Part shown: positions 14,948 to 21,211 of the stretch, piece after piece
Numbering within the stretch: the stretch's first letter is position 1
How the letters are laid out: every line of letters starts with the position of its first letter
Source of the DNA: a bacterium
Lineage (GTDB): Bacteria > Planctomycetota > J058 > JAJDCP01
DNA: 30,950 nt
Assembly: GCA_030428695.1 (NCBI GenBank)
Contig: JAUIEM010000059.1
Coordinates: forward strand, 1 to 30,950
Reading direction: 5' to 3'
The notes under the pieces: model-generated
What the model was told of the DNA's origin: nothing
The model's database searches: none
Seen by the model: only the letters and a program-made list of their open reading frames with translations
Translations under genes and position numbers: made by a program

Positions 14948-16903
14948 ATGGTCGAGCTCCGCCCCCTTCCCATCCTCCTCTGCCTGTGCGCCCTGGTCTG
15001 CGCCGACGACGACGCGGCCGCCGCCCAGCGCGCCGAAGAGCACCGCGCCTGGGTGCGCGAGGCCTTCGCCAAGCTCGGCAGCTCGCGCTCGCTGTTCTTC
15101 AACGCCAAGGCGGTGCTCAGCTTCGCCCACAGCGAGGAGCCCCGGGTGCTCGAGCAGCTGCTCGAGACCTACATCCGGCCCCCCGCCGAGTACGAGTACC
15201 CGCGCCTGCGCTACCTGCTCGCCAACGGCCTCCACAGCCGCTACACCGACTCCACCTACCTCGGCCTGCTCGGCTGGAAGCGCGGCCGGCCGCGGGCCCT
15301 CGAGCCGGGTGAGGTCGACGAGCTCGCCGAGGCCCTGCAAAGGCTCGGGAACCACCCGGAGTGCTGCTGGCTGGCCTTCAACATCGGCCGACTGCTCCCC
15401 CGCCAGCGCACCGAGCAGGCCGATGCGGCATTGCGCGAGCGGCTCGAGGCGAAGAAGTCCGAGCCGCTGCTGCTCGCGGTGCTGCTCGAGGCCCTCGGGC
15501 AGGAGGGGAGCGCGCTCCTGCCCGGCGCGATCGAGCACCTCACCCAGCGCAAGTGGAAGCGCAACGCCGCCGAGGCCGTGCTGCTCGAGGCCTGGGCCTG
15601 GGCGGTGTGCCGGGCGGCCGCGCCCGAGATCGCCGGGCGCGCCCTCAGCGAGCCGCGGGCCGCGCAGCTCCTGCAGCTGGTCGAGCTGCTCGAGAAGCGC
15701 AAGAAGTGCCTGCCGCGCAGCCAGGAGGCGATCCGGCTCGCGCTCCAGCACGCCTTCGGCAGCCCGCGGCCGTACCGGGAGGCGGAGCTCTGGCGCTCGG
15801 CCGTCGAGCTCGGCGAGGACCCCTTCGCCGGCGCGGACGAGGACGCGACCGCCGTGCGCTTCATGGGCATCGAGACCTCCGGCGAGCGGATCATCTTCCT
15901 GATCGACGCCTCGGACTCGATGCTGAACGCCCTCGACCCCGCCGAGCTCGAGAGCCTGCGCGGCCCGGTCACCGGCGGGGACGACGACGCCTACGAGATC
16001 GACTGGAACCGGGTCGAGACCCGCTTCGACGCCGCCCGCGAGCACGTCAAGCAGACGCTCGCGGCCCTCGACGACGAGGTGCGCGTCGCGGTGATCCTGT
16101 TCGGGGAAGAGGCCGAGCCCCTCGAGGTCACGCCGGGCTTCGTCGAGCTGTCGCGGAAGCGGCGGCGCGCGATCTTCGCCAACCTCGACGCGATCGAGCC
16201 GGGGCCGGTCGACGCCCAGCACCCCCTCGGCCAGCTGATGGGACAGACGAGCTACGCCGGGGCGCTGTGGACCGCCTTCCGCCTGCTCGACGACACCGGC
16301 CGCACCCGGGTCGACGGCGAGGAGCCGCCCTACCACTACGACGAGCACTACGGCGAGGCCGTCCTGCTGACCGGGGCGGAGACGATCTACCTGCTGAGCG
16401 ACGGCGCCCCGAACATCGACCGCCTCCCCGGCCGCGGCCCGCGCATCGAGCTCGACTACACCCGGGTCGAGCGCTGCAACGAGCACGACGAGGGCGCGCG
16501 CTGGGTGCCGCCGGCGCCGCCGCGTCCGGCCCGGCAGATCGAGCGCCTCGACAAGGAGACCGGCGTCGTCACCCTGGTCGACATCCCCGCCTATCCCGGG
16601 CGCGACGGGTACTGGATCCGCACGATCAAGGAGCGGCGCGAGACCGAGCCGTACTTCCAGAACGGGCCCTTCGCCGAGAACCGGCTGCAGGACCCGGTGA
16701 CCAACGCCTGGGCGACCATCGAGGGCTTCGACGAGCTGGTCCGCGAGGTCGAGCGGCTCAACCTCCTGCGCCGCTGCCGCATCCACTGCATCGGCATCGG
16801 CGAGGCGGAGCGCAAGTGGCTCGAGGCGATCGCCCGTATCGGCCGCGGCGAGCTGGTCTTCCTGGTCGAGGAGTCCGAGGAGGATGAGGAGGACGCGCCC
16901 TGA
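14948..16903 (+). CDS. Secreted von Willebrand factor A domain protein
   Basis: The reading frame is open further upstream, but the ATG at 14948 is chosen because it is followed directly by a signal peptide (MVELRPLPILLCLCALVCADD), giving 651 residues. Residues about 30-290 are helical and Leu/Ala/Glu-rich, reminiscent of HEAT-like repeats. The VWA domain begins at about 310 with ERIIFLIDASDSM. Its MIDAS metal site shows D320-x-S322-x-S324 and the later acidic residue D485 in LLSDGAPN. A long insert with tyrosines and histidines (about 450-475) interrupts the domain. The C-terminus is acidic (EESEEDEEDAP). VWA domains bind protein partners through a metal ion; the partner is unknown. The stop codon overlaps the start of glucokinase, so the two are coupled. 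Confidence 0.85.
   Translation: MVELRPLPILLCLCALVCADDDAAAAQRAEEHRAWVREAFAKLGSSRSLFFNAKAVLSFAHSEEPRVLEQLLETYIRPPAEYEYPRLRYLLANGLHSRYTDSTYLGLLGWKRGRPRALEPGEVDELAEALQRLGNHPECCWLAFNIGRLLPRQRTEQADAALRERLEAKKSEPLLLAVLLEALGQEGSALLPGAIEHLTQRKWKRNAAEAVLLEAWAWAVCRAAAPEIAGRALSEPRAAQLLQLVELLEKRKKCLPRSQEAIRLALQHAFGSPRPYREAELWRSAVELGEDPFAGADEDATAVRFMGIETSGERIIFLIDASDSMLNALDPAELESLRGPVTGGDDDAYEIDWNRVETRFDAAREHVKQTLAALDDEVRVAVILFGEEAEPLEVTPGFVELSRKRRRAIFANLDAIEPGPVDAQHPLGQLMGQTSYAGALWTAFRLLDDTGRTRVDGEEPPYHYDEHYGEAVLLTGAETIYLLSDGAPNIDRLPGRGPRIELDYTRVERCNEHDEGARWVPPAPPRPARQIERLDKETGVVTLVDIPAYPGRDGYWIRTIKERRETEPYFQNGPFAENRLQDPVTNAWATIEGFDELVREVERLNLLRRCRIHCIGIGEAERKWLEAIARIGRGELVFLVEESEEDEEDAP
16887..16902 (+). 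promoter_or_regulatory. Shine-Dalgarno and CTG start deciding the glucokinase N-terminus
   Basis: A perfect AGGAGG (16887-16892) is followed by a 7-nt spacer and CTG (16900-16902), which overlaps the VWA stop TGA (16901-16903). In this frame there is a stop at 16885-16887 and no ATG, GTG or TTG before the conserved nucleotide-binding motif. CTG is therefore the only start that keeps the full domain. Confidence 0.75.
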
Positions 16904-17877
16904 GCGAGCACATCCTCGCCGGCGACGTCGGCGGCACCAAGTCGCTGCTCGCCGTCTACGCCCTCGAGGACCGGCCGCGGGAGCTGCTGCGCCGGCGTTT
17001 CCGCAGCGCCGACTTCCCGGGCCTGGCGGCGATGGCCCGGACGCTGCTCGACGCGGCGGGGGTCACGGTCCGCCGCGCCTGCTTCGGCCTGCCCGGACCG
17101 GTGCGCGGTGCGCGTATCGCCCTGACCAACCTGCCCTGGGTGATCGACCGCGCCGCCCTGCGCGCCGCCCTCGGCGTCTCGGCGCTGCGCCTGCTCAACG
17201 ACTTCGAGGCGCTCGGCCACGGCCTCGCGCTGCTCGGTCCTGCCGACCTGGTCACCCTGCAAGAGGGCCGGCCCCAGCCCCACGGCCCGCGCGCGGTGCT
17301 CGGGGCGGGCACCGGCCTCGGCCAGGCGCTGCTGGTGTGGGCGGAGGGCGGCTGGCGCGTGCTGCCCGGCGAGGGCGGGCACACCAGCTTCGCGCCCCAG
17401 AACCCGCAGGAGTACCGGCTGCACGCCTTCCTCGCGGAGCGGCACGGCCACGTGTCCTGGGAGCGCCTGCTCTCCGGGCCCGGGCTCGCGGCGATCCACG
17501 CGTTCCTGTGCGCGGAGGCCGGGGTCGCGCCGGGAGGAGCGCAGACGGCGGAGGATCCCGCCGCCGCGGTCGCCGACCGTGCGGACCGGGACCCGCTCTG
17601 CGCCGGGGCCCTCGACCTGTTCGTGCGGCTGTACGGCGCCGAGGCGGGCAACCTCGCGCTGAAGTGCCTGCCGCGGGGGGGCCTGTTCGTCGCCGGCGGC
17701 ATCGCCCCGAAGCTCCTGCCGCGGCTGCGCGCGGGCGGCTTCCTCGAGGGCTTCCTCGCCAAAGGCCGCATGCGCGGCCTGCTCGCCGAGCTGCCCGTGC
17801 ACGTCGTCATCCAGCCCCAGGTCGGCCTGCTCGGGGCCGCCGCCTGCGCCGCCCGGGAGGTGGTGGCGGAACCGTGA
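16900..17877 (+). CDS. glk: Glucokinase (Glk family, non-ROK), CTG start
   Basis: Glucokinase phosphorylates glucose with ATP in the cytoplasm to give glucose-6-phosphate. Starting at CTG 16900 the protein has 325 residues, close to the 321 of E. coli Glk. Key motifs keep nearly the E. coli numbering: phosphate loop GDVGGTK (8-14), LLNDFEA with catalytic-base Asp101, GAGTGLGQALL, GEGGHTSF with Glu158 and His161, and ERLLSGPGL with Glu188. E. coli equivalents are Asp100, Glu157, His160 and Glu187. The C-terminal part has GAEAGNLALKCLPRGGLFVAGGIAPKLLP. The first ATG in frame (17032) would remove the phosphate loop and is rejected. The gene overlaps the VWA stop by 3 nt and precedes a TPR lipoprotein, so the three form a likely operon. 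Confidence 0.92.
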   Translation: MSEHILAGDVGGTKSLLAVYALEDRPRELLRRRFRSADFPGLAAMARTLLDAAGVTVRRACFGLPGPVRGARIALTNLPWVIDRAALRAALGVSALRLLNDFEALGHGLALLGPADLVTLQEGRPQPHGPRAVLGAGTGLGQALLVWAEGGWRVLPGEGGHTSFAPQNPQEYRLHAFLAERHGHVSWERLLSGPGLAAIHAFLCAEAGVAPGGAQTAEDPAAAVADRADRDPLCAGALDLFVRLYGAEAGNLALKCLPRGGLFVAGGIAPKLLPRLRAGGFLEGFLAKGRMRGLLAELPVHVVIQPQVGLLGAAACAAREVVAEP

Positions 17878-17924
17878 CACGCGCCGGTTTGGCTCGGGTC
17901 CGCGACCGTCCGGAGGAGCCCCCG

Positions 17925-18353
17925 ATGCGCATCCTGGTTCCCTCTCTCTGTCTGTGCCTGTTCCTCGGCTGCGCGAGTGCGCCGGCGCCGGTTCCCGCGC
18001 CGGAGGCTCCGCCCCGGGTGGCGGTCGAGCCCGCCCCGGTGGAGGCGCCGCGGGCGGCCTCCCCCGCCTCCGCCCTGCCCCTCGAGCTGTCCCGCCGGCT
18101 GCAGGCCCGCGACGAGGTCGCGCGGGTGTACCTGCGCATCGGCCGCGAGCTGCTCGCCGAGGGGCGCTACCACGACGCCCGGGACTGCTTCCGCCAGGCC
18201 CGCGCCGCCGCCCCGGGAGATCCCGCGGCCGAGGAGGAGCTCGCCCGGGTCGAGTGGCTGCTCGGGGAGCGTCCGGGCGAGATCCGCTACCTCGGCGAGG
18301 CCTACCGGGACGAGGTGCAGATGCGCGAGGAGCTCGCGCGCTTGCGGCGGTAA
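17925..18353 (+). CDS. Small lipoprotein with a single TPR-like repeat
   Basis: This 142-residue protein starts at ATG 17925, 8 nt after GGAGG (17912-17916). The signal peptide ends in lipobox L-F-L-G-C (Cys16). A Pro/Ala-rich tether (about 18-50) follows. A TPR-like helical hairpin (about 65-115, LRIGRELLAEGRYHDARDCF) comes next, then a charged helix to the end. It is probably membrane-anchored and periplasmic, and may bind a protein partner. It lies 47 bp after glucokinase and reads as the last gene of that operon. No specific family is recognised. Confidence 0.75.
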   Translation: MRILVPSLCLCLFLGCASAPAPVPAPEAPPRVAVEPAPVEAPRAASPASALPLELSRRLQARDEVARVYLRIGRELLAEGRYHDARDCFRQARAAAPGDPAAEEELARVEWLLGERPGEIRYLGEAYRDEVQMREELARLRR

Positions 18354-18365
18354 GGCATCCCGACG

Positions 18366-18932
18366 CTACTTCATCCCGAGCTTCTCCCCCCGCTCGAGCT
18401 TCCCCCGCGCCTCCTCGGCCCGCCGCGCGCGGGTGGCCGGGCGCTTCGCGGAGCCGACCCACAGCCGGTACTGGCGCTGCTGGGCGGCGGTCAGGCCGTC
18501 GTAGCCCGCCTGCGCCGCGGGGTGGGCCCGCAGCGCCGCCGCGAGCTCGTCCGGCATCGGCGCCGGACGCTCCGCCGCGGGACGTTTGTCCCACCAGCCG
18601 TTCTTCTTCGCCGCCTCGATCAGCGCCCGCCCGGGAGCCTCCAGGCGCCCCTGGCGCTCGAGCTTCGCGACCCGCCGTTTGTTGCTGGCCGACCAGAAGC
18701 TCTGCTCCTTGCGGGGGGTGAACTTGAAGGCGTAGCGGTCGTCGTCGAGGCGCTTCTTGACGCTGTCGATCCAGCCCCAGCACAGGGCCTCCTCGACGGC
18801 GTCCTGGTAGGACACGGCGGTCTTGCCGGTGTGCTTCTTGAAGAACACCAGCCAGACGAGCTTCTCCCGCCCGTGATGCTCCGCGAGCCACGCCCGCCAG
18901 GCCTCGGCGCCGTCGACGGTCAACGTGTTCAT
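18366..18932 (-). CDS. YdeI/OmdA family protein
   Basis: This 188-residue cytoplasmic protein carries the family's hallmarks: an N-terminal W-x-x-W-L-x-x-H pattern, LVWLVFFKKHTGK (25-37), VSYQDAVEEALCWGWIDS (40-57), FKFTPRKEQSFWSASN (69-84) and an Ala/Lys-rich C-terminal helix region. The family (YdeI/OmpD-associated, sometimes labelled bacteriocin-protection) has no established biochemical activity. Its ATG (18930-18932) overlaps the stop of the upstream ArsA-type ATPase gene in ATGA, so it is translated as the third gene of that operon. It converges on the TPR lipoprotein gene with 12 bp between. Confidence 0.9.
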   Translation of the reverse strand: MNTLTVDGAEAWRAWLAEHHGREKLVWLVFFKKHTGKTAVSYQDAVEEALCWGWIDSVKKRLDDDRYAFKFTPRKEQSFWSASNKRRVAKLERQGRLEAPGRALIEAAKKNGWWDKRPAAERPAPMPDELAAALRAHPAAQAGYDGLTAAQQRQYRLWVGSAKRPATRARRAEEARGKLERGEKLGMK

Positions 18933-20068
18933 CGGCTCTCCTCCGGTCCGAACAGCTCCTCCTCGAGCCAGGCCAGGCCCCGCAGGTCGGTCAGGTCGCG
19001 CTCGCCTTCGCGGCCGTGGGCGACGGGCACGCCGGCGTCCAGGTCCTGCTCGAGGGCGGCGAGGGCCTCGCGGTCGGCCGCGGCCAGGGCCTCGAGGCGC
19101 AGGGCGGCGGTCAACAGGCCGCGGGCGGTCGCGGGGGAGCAGGCGTCCGGGGGCAGGCGGGAGAGCCAGCGCTCCGGGCGGCTGTGGGCGAGCTCGGCGT
19201 CGGGGATGGGGAAGCCGGGCCGCACGCGGTTGGCGATCAGGCCGCGCAGGCGGAAGCCGCGGGCCTGCAGCGAGCGCAGGAAGGCGCCGGCCTCGCCGAG
19301 GCGGACGCTGGCGGGGGAGACGACCAGCACGAAGCCGGTGCTGTCCTGAGCGAGCTCCGCCGAGACGCTGCGGGCGCGGGCGCGGAAGCCCTCGTACAGG
19401 CTCTGGAACTCGCCGATGAACTCCGCCATGCTCGCGACCATCTCCGCGCCGACCACGCGGGCGACGGTCTTCGACAGCAGGCCTCCGCCGCGGCTGAAGA
19501 AGCCGAAGCCCGAGCCCCCGCCCGCTGCGTAGGGGGCGAACAGGAAGCGCAGGGCGCGGCTGTCGATCGCGTCGAGCATGCGCTGCGGGGCGTCGAGGAA
19601 GTCGAGGGCGTTGGCGGCCGGCGGGGTGTCGACGACGACCAGGTCGTAGCGCCCGGAGCCGAGCACCTCGTACAGCCTCTCGACGGCCATGTACTCCTGG
19701 CCGCCCGGCAGGCTGCCCGCCAGGTAGTCGTAGAAGCCGTTGCGCAGGATGCGCCGCGCGACCGAGGGCGACGGGGCGTAGCGCTGCACCAGCCCGTCGA
19801 AGGTCGCGCGCACGTCGAGCATCATGCCGTGCAGGCTGCCCGCCAGGCCGCCGGGCCAGGGGATCGGATGGGCCTCCGAGCCGAGCTGGCCGGACAGGCC
19901 GAGGGCCGCGGCGAGCCGGCGGGCCGGGTCGATGGTCAGCACCAGCACCCGCCGTCCGCGCCGGGCCTGGCGCAGGCCGAGGGCCGCCGCGCAGCTGGTC
20001 TTGCCGACGCCGCCGGGACCGACGCAGACGACGATACGCTGGTCCGCGACCGCCTGTTCGACGCTCAT
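18929..20068 (-). CDS. ArsA/Get3-like ATPase, second of tandem pair (GPGGVGKT variant)
   Basis: The frame extends upstream inside the neighbouring gene, but the ATG at 20066-20068 (ATGA overlap with the previous stop) is the natural start and gives 379 residues. The P-loop is GPGGVGKT (17-24): the signature lysine of the deviant Walker A motif (K-G-G-x-G-K-S/T) is proline here, while Lys23 is kept. Other ArsA/Get3 features are LVLTIDPARRLAAALGL just after the P-loop, VVVDTPPAANALDFLDAP as the switch motif, and a central region with a Gly/Phe-rich loop. This GxGGVGKT plus TIDPARRL combination resembles the second member of paired actinobacterial Get3-like ATPases of the Rv3679/Rv3680 type. A heteromeric ATPase with its neighbour is inferred; an arsenite pump role is unlikely without an arsB or arsR nearby. 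Confidence 0.87.
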   Translation of the reverse strand: MSVEQAVADQRIVVCVGPGGVGKTSCAAALGLRQARRGRRVLVLTIDPARRLAAALGLSGQLGSEAHPIPWPGGLAGSLHGMMLDVRATFDGLVQRYAPSPSVARRILRNGFYDYLAGSLPGGQEYMAVERLYEVLGSGRYDLVVVDTPPAANALDFLDAPQRMLDAIDSRALRFLFAPYAAGGGSGFGFFSRGGGLLSKTVARVVGAEMVASMAEFIGEFQSLYEGFRARARSVSAELAQDSTGFVLVVSPASVRLGEAGAFLRSLQARGFRLRGLIANRVRPGFPIPDAELAHSRPERWLSRLPPDACSPATARGLLTAALRLEALAAADREALAALEQDLDAGVPVAHGREGERDLTDLRGLAWLEEELFGPEESR

Positions 20069-20952
20069 CGCTGCTCCTCCAGGAGCTCGAGCGCCGGCCG
20101 CCCGAAGCTGTGCGGCCAGACCAGCAGCGGCAGCCCGGGCGCCTCGGCGCGCAGCCGCGCGAGCTGCTCGGCGTGCAGGGCGCGGCGCGCGCGGTAGCGG
20201 GCCCCGGCGCGGGTCAGCCGGGCGAGGGGCTCCTCCTCGGCGGCGGGCAGGGGGTCGAGGGGGAGCGCGGGGTAGCAGGCGTTGACGATGCCGAGGGCGA
20301 CCCCGACGCGCTCCTCGCGGGCGGTGGCGGCGAGCTCGAGCAGCTCCTGCACCGGGGTCTCCTCGGGCAGGGCGACCAGCACCAGGCCGGTCGTCCGGTC
20401 GGTCAGCATCGCGGACAGGTCGCGGGCGATCTTGGCGAGGGGCCCGGGGGGGATCGCCTTCTGCACCTTGCGGGGCAGCTGCAACAGGCCGCGGGCGTGG
20501 CCGGTGGCCGGGGCGTCGAGCACGACCAGGTCGAAGCGCGGCCGGCCACCTTCGGTCTCCCCGAGGTGGTACCACAGCTTGCCGAGGGCCATCATCTCCG
20601 CCAGGCTCGGGACCGCCCGCAGGAACTGGCGCACCCAGCGGTTCTCGAAGATCAGCTTGTAGATGAACTGAAAGCGCACGACCGTCAGCACGTACTCCTT
20701 CAGGGTCTCCTGCGGCGTCATGTGGACGACGGAGAGCCCGCCCTGCGCGCGGATCTCGCCGGCCGGCGGCAGTTCTTCCAGCAGGCCCCCGAAGGGCCGC
20801 GGGGAGGCGAAGGCAGCGAGCAGCACCCGCTGGCCCCGGGCGGCAGCGGCCCGGGCGAGGACGACGGCGGCGGTGCTCTTGCCGACGCCGCCCTTGCCGG
20901 TGACGATCAGCAGTCGGTGGGCCAGGGCCTGCGCGAGGGGGTCGGAGCTCAT
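20065..20952 (-). CDS. ArsA/Get3-like ATPase, first of tandem pair (GKGGVGKS)
   Basis: This 295-residue protein starts at ATG 20950-20952, about 9 nt after GAGG; a second ATG three codons upstream (20961) is possible. The deviant Walker A motif is intact, GKGGVGKST (19-27), with both lysines. The switch motif VVLDAPATGHARGLLQLP corresponds to D-T-A-P-T-G-H in ArsA. It lacks an obvious Cys-rich arsenic or zinc site. It is the first gene of a three-gene operon with two ATGA overlaps: this ATPase, the GPGGVGKT ATPase, then the YdeI-family protein. The likely role is a soluble, dimeric client-handling or regulatory ATPase in the cytoplasm; the client is unknown. Confidence 0.87.
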   Translation of the reverse strand: MSSDPLAQALAHRLLIVTGKGGVGKSTAAVVLARAAAARGQRVLLAAFASPRPFGGLLEELPPAGEIRAQGGLSVVHMTPQETLKEYVLTVVRFQFIYKLIFENRWVRQFLRAVPSLAEMMALGKLWYHLGETEGGRPRFDLVVLDAPATGHARGLLQLPRKVQKAIPPGPLAKIARDLSAMLTDRTTGLVLVALPEETPVQELLELAATAREERVGVALGIVNACYPALPLDPLPAAEEEPLARLTRAGARYRARRALHAEQLARLRAEAPGLPLLVWPHSFGRPALELLEEQR

Positions 20953-21211
20953 GTCCCGCATCCTCGCACAGCGGGAGGGCGCGGGCAAGTCCTCGGCGAG
21001 CTCGGGATCGAAGGCGTCACCTTTGCGGAGCATCCGCGCCGTGCGCGGGACTGTTTCCCAAGAATGGGATGAGACGTTTGTCGCACATGTCGCCGCGCAG
21101 GCGGCTCCCCGTATCCCAACCTCTCTGGTCCGGATTTTGCACCGAGCGGTGAACATCAAATTGACCTTTTGGTTAAGACCCGCGGGCCTTGACCAGATCC
21201 GAGGAAGAGCC
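20953..21211. promoter_or_regulatory. Divergent intergenic region between ArsA operon and heparinase-like gene
   Basis: These 259 bp separate two divergent genes. The right half (21120-21180) is distinctly more AT-rich than its surroundings and includes TTGACC (21161-21166), a -35-like box, with no good -10 at standard spacing. I see no hairpin or repeat of note. A GAGGAAG (21201-21207) serves as ribosome site for the GTG at 21212. Promoters for both genes must lie here, but I cannot place them. Confidence 0.35.

Noticed and set aside
17032..17877. Glucokinase starting at the first in-frame ATG
   Set aside because: It would lack the GDVGGTK phosphate loop that is present in frame upstream, and has no good Shine-Dalgarno sequence.
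18929..20952. Arsenite efflux operon
   Set aside because: The ATPases are ArsA-like, but there is no arsB, arsC, arsD or arsR nearby and no Cys-based metalloid site is evident.
21161..21189. TTGACC as a -35 box for the heparinase-like gene
   Set aside because: No acceptable -10 hexamer lies 15-19 nt downstream; the sequence there is GC-rich.
20720..21211. Upstream extension of the heparinase-like protein by 164 codons
   Set aside because: It would overlap the start of the ArsA-type gene, and the signal peptide begins right at GTG 21212 behind a ribosome site.
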